Source of the DNA: Holophagales bacterium UBA2201
Lineage (GTDB): Bacteria > Acidobacteriota > Thermoanaerobaculia > UBA2201
Assembly: GCA_002327305.1 (NCBI GenBank)
Contig: DCUZ01000016.1
Coordinates: 24,527-88,526, forward strand
Direction: 5' to 3'
DNA length: 64,000 nt
A program made the translations under genes and the position numbers. Below, piece after piece: positions 9,349-18,399 of this stretch. The notes under the pieces were generated by a model. The model was not told the origin of the DNA. It saw only the letters and a program-made list of their open reading frames with translations, and made no database searches. Every line of letters starts with the position of its first letter. The first letter of the stretch is position 1.

Positions 9349-9700
9349 AGCGCTTTACATTTCCCTGCTCGTTGCCGTTGCAACTCCCGTTGTAGCATTC
9401 GCCCTGCGGCTGGCCTGGAAGGCAATCCGGCTATGGCATGCCCGCCGTCTCTCAGTGGAGGAGAAGCATCTGCTCCACTATGCGGCCAAATCCCAAGGCA
9501 TGATCCACCACATGGAGGCCGATCAAATCCCCGGCGGATGGGTCCGCGCCGGCGGGATGGATTTCGACACGGAGCCCCGCCGGGCGGGTCTTTACCTTGC
9601 GGCTCTCGAACGCCTGATCGCCCTGGGCTATGTGGAGTACAAGTCGGGAAACCTATTCACTTTGACCCATTCCGGCTGGAAAAAGGGGGAAAGGACATGA
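9341..9700 (+). CDS. Small membrane-anchored protein with winged-helix-like tail
   Basis: 119 residues. Residues 6-27 are one membrane helix. The rest resembles a winged-helix module: a helix LYLAALERLIALGYVEYK, then the wing ending in FTLTHSGW. The function is unknown. It overlaps the HEPN gene by eight bases and so belongs to the same transcript. Base composition returns to GC-rich, unlike the HEPN gene. It could sense at the membrane or be a helper of the island; neither is shown. Confidence 0.6.
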   Translation: MDKALYISLLVAVATPVVAFALRLAWKAIRLWHARRLSVEEKHLLHYAAKSQGMIHHMEADQIPGGWVRAGGMDFDTEPRRAGLYLAALERLIALGYVEYKSGNLFTLTHSGWKKGERT

Positions 9701-9743
9701 TGGCCGCCCGTATCGCATTCTGGAAATCGCGGAGGATGTTCTG

Positions 9744-10754
9744 ATGGTCGTTCATGCATCCTATGTCTGCCCCCGTTGTCATGGAGGCATGGAGATCGGG
9801 CCAAGCGGACTGATCTGTCCGGCCTGCACAATCACTTATCCGGTGGCGGATGGTATCGCCGACTTCTCTGAAGGCCATTACTACGATCAGTTCGACCCCT
9901 CCTCCTCGCTCACCGTCGAACATCAGGCGGGGCTAAATCACGAGGTCGAGGGGTCCCGATGGCGCATCCAGGCCTATTATCTCCCCAAGATCGAAACGAC
10001 TTTACGCAAATTTGCTCTGGAGCGCTCCAGGATACAGATCCTGGATTGCGGCTGCGGCAACGGCTGGTCGGTGGACCTGCTAAACGACACGGGGCTCTTG
10101 ACCTGGGGGGTTGACCTGTCCCAATTGCGCCGGTGGCAGTGGAGGGAGCGCAAGCACAAAGGCAACCTTGCGGTGGCCGACGCCCGCCGTCTTCCCTTCG
10201 AGGATGGCCGTTTTCATTTCATCCTCTGTTCCGGCGTCATTGAGCACATCGGGGTCCAGGAGTACAAGCTGGGGGCCTATAGCGTGAAACCCCTGGAAAA
10301 CCGCGACGCCATGCGAACAGCATTCCTTTCCGAACTCCTGCGGGTCCTCGCTCCCGGCGGCACGCTCTGGCTGGATTGTCCCAACGGGGCCTTCCCCATT
10401 GATTTCTGGCATGGCGATCGGGTGGGCCAGGCCCGCCGCCATGCGCTGAATGAGGGCTTCCTGGCCAAGACCGGCGAGATTCGGAGCTATCTATCGGCGA
10501 TCAAGACGCCGGCTTCCTTGAAGCCGCGCAGCCCTCATCGCCTATTCCGCTTCCAGCAGGTGGGGCGGCATTGGTACGGTCGTGCGATCCGGCCTTTGAT
10601 GGGTATATATTTCAACCTCATGCGTGTGTTTCCTTTCTCCATCTTGGCCGGCACGGGCCTCAATCCGTACTTGGTCCTGGAGATCAGCAAGGAGGCAGAT
10701 CATGTGCATTCGAAGGAGCACTCTACGGCAATATTGCTTATCAAACAACAGTAA
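9744..10754 (+). CDS. Class I SAM-dependent methyltransferase with Trm112-like zinc ribbon
   Basis: 336 residues. The N-terminus has a Trm112-type ribbon (CPRC, then CPAC, then YPVADGI). A Rossmann methylase follows with motif I LDCGCGNGW near residue 98, an acidic post-I residue in GVDLS, and a late motif around FILCSGVIEHIG. This arrangement is usual in methyltransferases acting on small molecules, glycans or lipids, not DNA. A ggagga sequence at 9731 supports the ATG at 9744. It is the last intact gene of the island; a link with restriction is not obvious and it may be cargo. Confidence 0.75.
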   Translation: MVVHASYVCPRCHGGMEIGPSGLICPACTITYPVADGIADFSEGHYYDQFDPSSSLTVEHQAGLNHEVEGSRWRIQAYYLPKIETTLRKFALERSRIQILDCGCGNGWSVDLLNDTGLLTWGVDLSQLRRWQWRERKHKGNLAVADARRLPFEDGRFHFILCSGVIEHIGVQEYKLGAYSVKPLENRDAMRTAFLSELLRVLAPGGTLWLDCPNGAFPIDFWHGDRVGQARRHALNEGFLAKTGEIRSYLSAIKTPASLKPRSPHRLFRFQQVGRHWYGRAIRPLMGIYFNLMRVFPFSILAGTGLNPYLVLEISKEADHVHSKEHSTAILLIKQQ

Positions 10755-10900
10755 CACCGGCAAAACTCCGCTATGAACTTGTGCCTTCCAACGGCAACCA
10801 TTATTATTTGATCACCGCTTATAGTGCCAATCAGGAAAGCAGCCCTGGAAATGGCACCAGCGGGCCCCGTCCTGTCTCGCAATGCACCTGCCCGCCATAA
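10755..10900 (+). pseudogene. Fibronectin type III C-terminal fragment
   Basis: Just after the methyltransferase stop, another frame reads a short stretch typical of the end of an FN3 domain: LRYELVPSNGNHYYLITAY, then SANQESSPGN, ending in a stop at 10900. There is no start codon or N-terminal part, so this is the broken tail of a secreted FN3 protein, probably left by rearrangement at the island edge. Confidence 0.45.
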
Positions 10901-10925
10901 ATACGGACGAGAAAAGCCCAGCTAT

Positions 10926-11426
10926 TTATTTTGCCTGATTCAATGCCGGAAATGAAGAAAGCGGCGGCGTGCCCCATACCCGGATTGAGCTATGCCTGCC
11001 ATCAACGGTGCAAGCCCATGTATAATCCGTGCCCAGCCCCGACATCTCCGCCATCCACACCGCCCCCCAGCCGTCCCGCGACGGGGCCTCGATGCGGAAC
11101 TCCAGGGGGTCCTTCAACGCGTGGCCGGGGACGCGGAGGAACCGGACCTCGTCGGCCGGCAGGTCGCCGAGCTTCCCGCCGTTCAGGATGATCGCGCCGC
11201 CGGTCAGGGACCACGCCCGCAGGCGCATCTCCTGCCGCCCGGCACGGGCGAAGGCACGCACGAAAACGACGGTTTCCGGCTCCGCCGCCGGCAATTTCCC
11301 GTCCCGCCAGATCACTTGGCCTCCCGGTTCCGCGGCGCGGAGCTTCTCCGAGTGGAAGCGGTGGACGGATTGCCACAAAATACAAATGGCGAAAAGGGAC
11401 AGGCCGGCAATCAATATCCGTTTCAT
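10926..11426 (-). CDS. Small secreted or anchored protein of unknown function; island-side target gene
   Basis: 166 residues with an N-terminal hydrophobic signal or anchor (MKRILIAGLSLFAICILW). The body is beta-rich and not recognised. The 3' part of this gene is what is duplicated as the remnant at 4802-5023, on the far side of the island. The two copies are nearly identical over 73 bases and then diverge towards the stop codon, as expected if an incoming element carried its own version of the gene end. Base composition becomes poorer in GC towards the stop. It lies downstream of the tandem repeats and of the lpx-ABC operon. Confidence 0.6.
   Translation of the reverse strand: MKRILIAGLSLFAICILWQSVHRFHSEKLRAAEPGGQVIWRDGKLPAAEPETVVFVRAFARAGRQEMRLRAWSLTGGAIILNGGKLGDLPADEVRFLRVPGHALKDPLEFRIEAPSRDGWGAVWMAEMSGLGTDYTWACTVDGRHSSIRVWGTPPLSSFPALNQAK
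11026..11098. repeat. Right copy of 73-bp direct repeat flanking the RM island
   Basis: Same orientation as 4896-4968, 72 of 73 bases identical. It lies in the 3' half of the intact gene 10926-11426 and marks the right side of the duplicated gene end. Confidence 0.85.
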
Positions 11427-11430
11427 GGAT

Positions 11431-11600
11431 AGTTTCGAGTTTCGAGTTTCGAGTTTCGAGTTGAGAAGCGGGAAACGCGGTTTCGAGTCTCGAGTTTAGA
11501 GTTTCGAGTTGTCAAACGGGAAACGCAGTTTCGAGTTTCGAGTTTCGAGTTTCGAGTTGAGAAGCGGGAAACGCGGTTTCGAAGTTCGAGTTCATAGTTT
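11431..11600. repeat. TTCGAGT heptamer array
   Basis: Several runs of the 7-base unit gagtttc, broken by a longer repeated segment, ttgagaagcgggaaacgcgg (starting at 11461 and again at 11557). Directly upstream of the 10926-11426 gene on its strand. Non-coding; the open frames across it are a product of the seven-base unit. Confidence 0.85.
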
Positions 11601-11657
11601 CGTGTTGAGAAGCAGGATGTAGAGAGAGTTGTGCTTTTAACTTTCAACTCGCAACTC

Positions 11658-11816
11658 GCAACTTTGCTCTGGTTTTGTCTTTAATTCGGAACTCGAAACT
11701 CGAAACTCGCAACTTTGCTCTGGTTTTGTCTTTAATTCGAAACTCGCAACTCGCAACTCGCAACTTTGCTCTGGTTTTGTCTTTAATTCGAAACTCGCAA
11801 CTCGCAACTCGCAACT
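11658..11816. repeat. 51-bp tandem repeat, three copies
   Basis: A 31-base core (gcaactttgctctggttttg and so on) occurs at 11658-11688, 11709-11739 and 11760-11790, an exact 51-base period. The spacers are built from the reverse complement of the same heptamer (actcgcaa, actcgaa). With the adjacent array it fills the gap between the ABC permease and the 10926-11426 gene. Confidence 0.9.
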
Positions 11817-11821
11817 GCATT

Positions 11822-12640
11822 TTAATACTGCCCCAACGACCCGTCCCGCTTGGCATTCCGGACGGCGGCGTTGAAGAGCCACAGGCTGAGGGGGACGAGG
11901 ACGGCGGAGAAGGCGAGGAGGTAGAGATAGCTGCCGCCGAGGTCGGCCACCCCCTTCCCTTCGAGGATGGAACCCCGCAGGACGGCCAGGGCATGGGTGG
12001 TGGGGATGAGGTCGGAGAGGGTCTGCAGGGCCGGCGGCAGGATCTCCTTGGGGAAGAAGACGGTGCCGAAGAGGGCCGAGGCGGTGCCGAAGAAATAGGA
12101 GACCGGCTCGCCCCGCTTGAACAATAAAACCGAGGCGGCGGCAAGGTTGCCGATGGCACCGAAGGTGATCGAGCAAAGGAATAGCGGCAGAACGAAATTC
12201 ATAACCTCGAGATCGGGCAGGGGGACGTCGAAAAGCAGGCGGGCCGCCAAGAGAAGAAGATAAAGACGCAGGATACCGGCGATAAAATCAGACACCATGC
12301 TCAGCGCCGGCATCTCGCAGGGCCATCGCAGCAAGTTCAGGGTGTACTCCAGCGTGCCGTTCATCTGCTGTTCGCGGATACGGCTGGAGGAGCTGTACAT
12401 GATGGTGGTGAGCATCCCCTGGAGGGCCAGCCCCAGGATGACATAAGGGAAGTAGCCTCCGGGCGAGGCGAAACCGCCCATTCCCTTGTCCATGAGGGTG
12501 GCGATGAAATACCAAAGAAACAGGGTGAAAAGCCAGGCTCCGGCCTGCAGAATGACATTCAACCGGTAGGAGAGGGCAAGGCGGATGTCCCGCTCAAGGA
12601 ACAGGCCCATGCGACGGACGGTGTCCAGATGATTACTCAT
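11822..12640 (-). CDS. ABC-2 type transporter permease
   Basis: About 272 residues and six predicted membrane helices; the helix pattern fits ABC-2 export permeases. Residues near 75-90 (MYSSSSRIREQQMNGTLEYT) match the conserved cytoplasmic segment of the family. The start chosen is ATG 12640, which overlaps the ATPase stop by four bases (ATGA). Together they make a small exporter; the substrate cannot be told. It ends the minus-strand operon that begins at ompH, so a cell-envelope cargo is plausible. Confidence 0.85.
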   Translation of the reverse strand: MSNHLDTVRRMGLFLERDIRLALSYRLNVILQAGAWLFTLFLWYFIATLMDKGMGGFASPGGYFPYVILGLALQGMLTTIMYSSSSRIREQQMNGTLEYTLNLLRWPCEMPALSMVSDFIAGILRLYLLLLAARLLFDVPLPDLEVMNFVLPLFLCSITFGAIGNLAAASVLLFKRGEPVSYFFGTASALFGTVFFPKEILPPALQTLSDLIPTTHALAVLRGSILEGKGVADLGGSYLYLLAFSAVLVPLSLWLFNAAVRNAKRDGSLGQY

Positions 12641-13292
12641 GCCAGCGTTTCCGTTCGCGTGCACGCCGACAGAAGGGCGTGCTCCTGCGGCGAGGCGATG
12701 ATGACCGTCTTCTGCCCTTGAAATTTCTTAAGGATCTCTCTCAGGCAAGTGAGGCCGATGTCGTCGAGGGACCGGAACGGCTCGTCGAGGAGGTAGAGGG
12801 GAGCGTCCATGGCGAAGGCCCGAACAAGCGCCACCTTCTGCCGCTCGCCGGTGGAGAGAGAGTCGAACCGCCGGTGCAAGAACGGCCCGATTCCGAACAT
12901 CTCCTCCCATTGCTTAGCGCTGTCCTCCTTCACAGGGTTGGGAAGGATGGAAAGGAAGAATTTCAGGTTCTGGCGCACCGTGAGCCGGAAGTAGAACGAG
13001 CGTTCCTCCGGCCCGACATAGACGACGCGGCCCTTGATCTTCTCCTCGCCCCTCGGCAGGGGGTGGCCCAGCACCTCCACCGTCCCGCCGTCGGCGTAGA
13101 GGGCCCCGGCGACGATCTTGAGCAAAGTGGTCTTCCCGGCGCCGTTGCGCCCCTTCAATCCCACGATCTCTCCCGCCTCCACGCGCAGGGAGACGCCCTT
13201 GAGGGCATCCACTTGTGGCGAGGGGGGATTGAGGAGATTCCAGGCCCCGCGACGGGGGAAGATCTTGGTAACGGAGTCCAGCAGGACGGCCG

Positions 13293-13296
<4 letters not shown>
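12637..13296 (-). CDS. ABC transporter ATP-binding protein
   Basis: 219 residues. Walker A is GRNGAGKTT, the signature is LSTGERQK, and Walker B is LYLLDEP. The open frame extends upstream through mtnP, but homology begins at ATG 13296, which overlaps the mtnP stop. The usual H-loop is not clear: the segment after the last strand reads IIASPQEH. It pairs with the permease at 11822-12640. Confidence 0.9.
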
Positions 13297-14152
<856 letters not shown>

Positions 14153-14156
<4 letters not shown>

Positions 14157-15070
14157 TTCAGGGCGTCCTGGATGCGGCAGGCCACCTCGAGGGCGCGGCC
14201 GCCCTTGTCGCCGTCCACCCGCGGGGCCCGCCCCCCCTCGATGGCCCCGACGAAGTCGGCCAGCTCGGCCCTCAGCGGCTCCTGCTGGCGCACCTCCACC
14301 TTCCGCTCCTCGACGCGGGGCGCTCCGCCGCCGGTCTCCAACGCGAAGGCCTTGATGGACTTGTCGGCGTAGTCCACGGAGAAGTAGGCGCGCGGCTCGA
14401 AGATGCGCAGTTTGCGGACCCGCTCCAGACTGATGCGCGAGGCGGTGAGGTTGGCCACCACCCCGTTGTCGAACTCGAGGCGGGCGTTGGCGATGTCCAC
14501 CTTGGGGGAGAGGACCGGGACGCCGGAGGCGCGCACCTCGCGCACCTCGGAGCGGGCCAGGTCCTGGACGATCTGGATGTCGTGGATCATGAGGTCGAGG
14601 ATGACGTCCACGTCGAGGGAGCGGGGGGTGAAGACGGCGAGGCGCTCGACGGTGATGTAGCGGGGGTTCTGGACCATGGGGAGGACCGCCTCCACGGCGG
14701 GGTTGTGCCGCTCGATGTGCCCCACCGCCAGGACCAGCCCCTTCGATCGGAAGGCCTCCGCCATCCGGCGCGCCTCGTCGAGGGAGAAGGCGATGGGCTT
14801 CTCCACCAGGACGTGCTTCCCGGCGTCGGCCGCCTCGAGGACGACCGCCTGGTGGTGGACGGTGGGGACCGCCACCACGACCGCGTCGCAGGCGGCGAGG
14901 AGGGCTTCGAGGGTGGGGTGGGCCGGAATGCCGAACTGGGCGGCCACTTCCTTCGCCCGCTCGGCGTTCTGGTCATGGATGCCGATGAATTGCGCGCCGT
15001 CGAACCCGGCGAGGACGCGGGTGTGGTGATAGCCGAAGACCCCGGTCCCCACCACCCCGACGCGGATCAT
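14153..15070 (-). CDS. Gfo/Idh/MocA oxidoreductase linked to lpxA (GnnA candidate)
   Basis: 305 residues. The N-terminal NAD-binding fold has GVVGTGVFGYHH, followed by the family hallmark VEKPIA near residue 95 and a catalytic-type His in HDIQIVQDL. Its ATG overlaps the lpxA stop. A Gfo/Idh dehydrogenase beside lpxA recalls GnnA, which oxidises UDP-GlcNAc at C3 for diamino-sugar lipid A in Acidithiobacillus and Leptospira. GnnB, the aminotransferase partner, is not in this window, so the substrate stays open. Confidence 0.85.
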
Positions 15071-15852
15071 CGCGCCACCACCCCGCGTTTGGCGGCCTTG
15101 ACGAAGTCGAGGAAGTAGCGGGTGTGCTCGTCCATCGCCACCTCGGCCTCGGCCTGCCTGAGGGCATCCTCGCGGAGGGTGTTGGTCTGGAAGAGGATCC
15201 TGAAGAGCTTGCGGAGGTTCTCGATGGTCTCCTCGGGGAAGTTCTTCCGCTTGAGGCCGAGGGTGTTGATGCCGTAGGCCCTTGCGGGCCGGCCGCCCGC
15301 CGTCTTGACATAGGGGAGGACATCCTGCGTGGCCACGGTGAACCCGCCCATGAAGGCGTGGCGGCCGACGCGGCAGAACTGATGGACGGCGGAGAAGGCC
15401 CCGATCGCGGCCCAGTCGTCCACCTCGACATGGCCCGCCAGGGTGCCGGCGTTGGCGAAGATGCAATGGTCGCCGACGTGGCAGTCGTGGGCGACGTGGG
15501 CGTAGGCCATGAAGAGGTTGTCGCTTCCGACGGTGGTGTGGCCGCCCCCCCCGGGGGTGCCCCGGTGGAAGGTGGTGTACTCACGGATGAGGTTGCGGTC
15601 CCCGATGGTCAGGCGGGTGGGCTCGCCCGCGTACTTGAGGTCCTGCGGCGGGAACCCGATGTGGCAGGGCCCCTGGATGGTGTTGTCCCCGCCGATGGCG
15701 GTGAGCCGCTCCACCTGGACGAAGGCGACCAGTTTCGTTCCGCGCTTGATGGTGACATCGGGGCCGATGATGCAGTAGGGACCCACCGTGACGCCGTCTT
15801 CGAGGACGGCCCCGGGGTCCACGATGGCGGTGGGGTGGATCCAAGCGCTCAT
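15067..15852 (-). CDS. lpxA: UDP-N-acetylglucosamine acyltransferase (first step of lipid A)
   Basis: 261 residues of left-handed beta-helix hexapeptide repeats. The catalytic His region reads AYAHVAHDCHVGDHC, then GHVEVDDWAAIG, and the C-terminal helical domain is marked by GLKRKNF. It overlaps fabZ (ATGA) upstream and the Gfo/Idh gene downstream. The FabZ product supplies the acyl-ACP pool used here. Confidence 0.96.
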   Translation of the reverse strand: MSAWIHPTAIVDPGAVLEDGVTVGPYCIIGPDVTIKRGTKLVAFVQVERLTAIGGDNTIQGPCHIGFPPQDLKYAGEPTRLTIGDRNLIREYTTFHRGTPGGGGHTTVGSDNLFMAYAHVAHDCHVGDHCIFANAGTLAGHVEVDDWAAIGAFSAVHQFCRVGRHAFMGGFTVATQDVLPYVKTAGGRPARAYGINTLGLKRKNFPEETIENLRKLFRILFQTNTLREDALRQAEAEVAMDEHTRYFLDFVKAAKRGVVAR

Positions 15853-16277
15853 TTATCCACCATCACGGAGGTGAGTTCGGCCTCGGCGCAGACCACCCCG
15901 TCCACCTTGGCCTCGCCCCAAAGTTTGCAGGTGGTGGCCCGCTTGTGGAGGACCTTGATCTCAAACCGGATCTGGTCCCCCGGAACGATGGGCTTGCGGA
16001 ACCGGGCCCGGTCGATCCCCATGAAATAGACGAGTTTGGCGTCCTTGTCCTCCACCTCGCCCAGGAGCATGCAACCGCCCGTCTGCGCCATGGCCTCGAT
16101 GATCAGGACCCCCGGCATGATGGGCTTGCCGGGGAAGTGCCCCTGGAAGAAGGGCTCGTTGATGGTGACGTTTTTGAGCCCCACCACGTGCTCCGGCCCC
16201 GATTCCAGGATGCGGTCCACCAGGAGAAAGGGGTAGCGGTGGGGGAGGTTCTGCAGGATTGCCTGGATGTCCATCAT
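15849..16277 (-). CDS. fabZ: 3-hydroxyacyl-ACP dehydratase
   Basis: Dehydrates 3-hydroxyacyl-ACP in fatty acid synthesis and competes with LpxA for the same substrate. 142 residues of a hot-dog fold with PHRYPFLLVDR (catalytic His) and GHFPGKPIMPGVLIIEAMAQ (catalytic Glu). The frame is open further upstream inside lpxD, but ATG 16277 has aaggagg in front and overlaps the lpxD stop. Confidence 0.96.
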   Translation of the reverse strand: MMDIQAILQNLPHRYPFLLVDRILESGPEHVVGLKNVTINEPFFQGHFPGKPIMPGVLIIEAMAQTGGCMLLGEVEDKDAKLVYFMGIDRARFRKPIVPGDQIRFEIKVLHKRATTCKLWGEAKVDGVVCAEAELTSVMVDK

Positions 16278-17266
16278 GGATTCTCTCCTCCTTTGCGAAG
16301 CTTGTTCATGAGTTCCGGAAGGCGGGCCAGGGCGGCCTGCTCCTTGAGCCAGACCTTGTGGTTTCGGGATGGGAATCCCGATACCATCGTTCCGTCGGGG
16401 GTGTCCTTGGCCACGCCGGTCTTGGCGGTGACCGTGACCCCACGGCCGATGGTGATGTGCCCCACGGCGCCCGACTGGCCGGCGAAGACGCAGTGGTCGC
16501 CGATCGTGGTGGATCCGGCGATCCCCACCTGCCCCACGAGCACCGCGTGGCGGCCGATTTGGACATTGTGGGCGACCATCACCAGGTCGTCCAGTTTGGT
16601 GCCGTCGCCCACGACGGTGGGAGAGAGGGTGCCCGCGTCCACGCAGGCATTGGCGCCGATCTCGACGTCGTCGCCCAGCCGCACGCCGCCCACCTGCGGG
16701 ATCTTGCAATACCGCCCTTCATGGAACGCGAACCCGAACCCGTCGGCCCCCAGCACCGCGCCGCCGTGGATGACGCACCGTTTTCCCACGGCCACGCGGG
16801 GGTAGAGGACGGCGTTGGGAAAGATGACCGTGTCGTCGCCCACCGTCACGTCGCGCATGAGGACGGCCCCCGAATGGACCGTGACCCGTTCCCCCAGGAC
16901 GGTCCGGGGACCGACGACGGCGCCGGGATGGATCCGGGCGGAGGGGGGGACGACGGCCGAAGCGGCGATGGGGCCCGGCTCAGGGGGGTCCTGCGGCTCG
17001 GGATGGAAGCGGCCGACCAGGAGGGAGAGGGCATAGTAGGGGTCGGCGTGCCGCAGGAGGTGCCGGCCCGGCAGGAGGGTCTTTTCGTCGGCGAGGAAGG
17101 CCCGGGCGGGGCAGGCCGCGGCCCGGGCGGCGTACTTGGCCGAGGTGAGGAAGGCGAGGTCCCCCTCCTCCGCCTCGTCCACGGGCTTCAACCGCTCCAC
17201 TTTCCATTCCCCGTCCCCTTCAACCCGGCCGCCGATCAACCGGGCCAGCTCCTCCAGGGTCGGCAT
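16274..17266 (-). CDS. lpxD: UDP-3-O-acyl-glucosamine N-acyltransferase
   Basis: Adds the N-linked 3-hydroxyacyl chain in lipid A synthesis. 330 residues: an N-terminal domain, then hexapeptide repeats, with the catalytic stretch IHGGAVLGADGFGF. Usual length. It lies seven bases after ompH, which is the widespread skp-lpxD-fabZ-lpxA order, here without bamA upstream in the window. Confidence 0.96.
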   Translation of the reverse strand: MPTLEELARLIGGRVEGDGEWKVERLKPVDEAEEGDLAFLTSAKYAARAAACPARAFLADEKTLLPGRHLLRHADPYYALSLLVGRFHPEPQDPPEPGPIAASAVVPPSARIHPGAVVGPRTVLGERVTVHSGAVLMRDVTVGDDTVIFPNAVLYPRVAVGKRCVIHGGAVLGADGFGFAFHEGRYCKIPQVGGVRLGDDVEIGANACVDAGTLSPTVVGDGTKLDDLVMVAHNVQIGRHAVLVGQVGIAGSTTIGDHCVFAGQSGAVGHITIGRGVTVTAKTGVAKDTPDGTMVSGFPSRNHKVWLKEQAALARLPELMNKLRKGGENP

Positions 17267-17272
17267 GGAGGC

Positions 17273-17806
17273 CTATTTGCTGGTCTTGGGGGCCGGGAGG
17301 TTGACCTGGGAATTGAACCGCTTCAGGATCTCGTCGGTGATGTCCGAGGCATCGTCGGCGTACACCAGGCCGCTGTTGAATTTGTTGAACAGGAGGGCGA
17401 ACCCCATCTCCTTCCCCGTCTGGTTGATGATGGGGAAGATCTTGTCCTCCAGTTTCTTCAGTTCCTCGTCCCGGACCTCCTTCAGTTCCCGTTCGGTGTC
17501 GTCCTTGAACCGCTTGTAGGTGATCTGGCTGTCCTCGAACTTCTTCTGGAGCTCCTTCATTTTCTGCTCGGAAAGGATGAACTTCTGCTCCTCGAGCTGT
17601 TTTTGGATGTCGAGGATGTTCTTCTCGTACGCCTTGGCCTCCTCCACCTTCTTCTCCTGGATCCTCTTCAGTTTCAGGAAGGACTCCTTGCCGGCGGACG
17701 ACTCGGAGACCACCCGCTCCACGTCGATGACGCCGATCTTGGGGCTTTGGGCCGCCGCGAGGGCGGGAAGGATCAGGGCCAGGACCAGGACCGTAATACG
17801 TTTCAT
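17273..17806 (-). CDS. OmpH/Skp-like periplasmic chaperone
   Basis: Chaperone for outer-membrane proteins. 177 residues: a signal peptide (MKRITVLVLALILPALAAA), a strand segment with KIGVIDVERV, and a long charged coiled coil, then the C-terminal strand ALLFNKFNSGLVYAD. This is the usual Skp/OmpH layout. A strong gaggagg precedes ATG 17806. First gene of the lpx operon. Confidence 0.92.
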   Translation of the reverse strand: MKRITVLVLALILPALAAAQSPKIGVIDVERVVSESSAGKESFLKLKRIQEKKVEEAKAYEKNILDIQKQLEEQKFILSEQKMKELQKKFEDSQITYKRFKDDTERELKEVRDEELKKLEDKIFPIINQTGKEMGFALLFNKFNSGLVYADDASDITDEILKRFNSQVNLPAPKTSK

Positions 17807-17848
17807 AACATGCCTCCTCTGGGATTGGTGGGACGCGTTGAAGGATTT

Positions 17849-17857
17849 ATCATACCA
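17849..17857 (-). promoter_or_regulatory. Extended -10 promoter of the ompH-lpx operon
   Basis: The minus strand reads TGGTATGAT, an extended -10 box, 43 bases upstream of the ompH start. The gap to the gene holds a good ribosome site. Confidence 0.5.
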
Positions 17858-17971
17858 TAATCTTAAGCCGGTCGAACCCTCCGCGAGGGCGGTTCGGGAC
17901 GGCCCATCCGCCCCCCGACGGCCGCGACGGGCGCCGGTCCGACCCCGCCGCCGCCGGGGTCGTCGGGTGCG

Positions 17972-18000
17972 TTGACTTCAGGGAGGGCTTGCTCTACCAT
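17972..18000 (+). promoter_or_regulatory. Sigma70-type promoter TTGACT-N17-TACCAT
   Basis: TTGACT at 17972-17977 and TACCAT at 17995-18000 with a 17-base spacer, 57 bases upstream of the YciI-like gene. A GC hairpin (17940-17962, 7-bp stem) lies just before it. Confidence 0.55.
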
Positions 18001-18056
18001 TTCAGAGTGAACGACGCGCGGGAAGGGCCCATCCGGCCCCTTCCGGAAAGGCGACC

Positions 18057-18365
18057 ATGCATTATCTGTTGATCTACGATCTGGCGCCCGATTATCTGGG
18101 TCGGCGCGGCGAGTTCCGCGGGGAGCACCTTCGGCTGGCCTGGGAGGCCGCGGAAAGGGGTGAACTGGTCCTGGGGGGGGCCGTGGGCGATCCTCCCGAC
18201 GCCGCCATCCTATTCTTTCAGGGAGATTCGCCGGACGGCGCCGAGCGGTTCGCGAAGGCCGACCCCTATGTGGCGAACGGCCTCATCAAGGCCTGGCGGG
18301 TTCGCCCCTGGACAACGGTGGTGGGCGCGGGGGCCGCGACGCCGGTGAAGCCGGAAGGTCGGTGA
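18057..18365 (+). CDS. YciI-like protein
   Basis: 102 residues of the dimeric alpha-beta barrel fold seen in YciI: it opens with MHYLLIYDL, has a His in REHLRLAW-like position (GEHLRLAW), a GGAVGDPPDAAILFF strand pair and a final KADPYVANGLIKAWRVRPW segment, the family hallmark. Enzymatic role unknown in general. Single gene between the lpx operon and the sigma factor cluster, transcribed from its own promoter. Confidence 0.85.
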   Translation: MHYLLIYDLAPDYLGRRGEFRGEHLRLAWEAAERGELVLGGAVGDPPDAAILFFQGDSPDGAERFAKADPYVANGLIKAWRVRPWTTVVGAGAATPVKPEGR

Positions 18366-18399
18366 ACGGGGGACCTGCGGCCCGCGGCGCCGAAACGAT

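Noticed and set aside
9697..9744. 15-codon frame between the small membrane protein and the methyltransferase
   Set aside because: Too short and part of the ribosome-site region of the next gene.
9744..10754. Methyltransferase as the modification enzyme of the RM system
   Set aside because: The RM protein already has its own N6-adenine methylase domain, and the Trm112-type ribbon with no NPPY motif points to a non-DNA substrate.
4802..11426. Prophage or classical integrative element
   Set aside because: No integrase, transposase, tRNA target, capsid or replication gene is present between the repeats.
11658..11816. CRISPR array
   Set aside because: The repeat is regular, but the spacers are near-identical heptamer runs, there are only three copies and no cas gene is near.
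16259..17860. 533-codon plus-strand frame
   Set aside because: Antisense to lpxD and ompH, whose identities are certain; the long frame is due to high GC.
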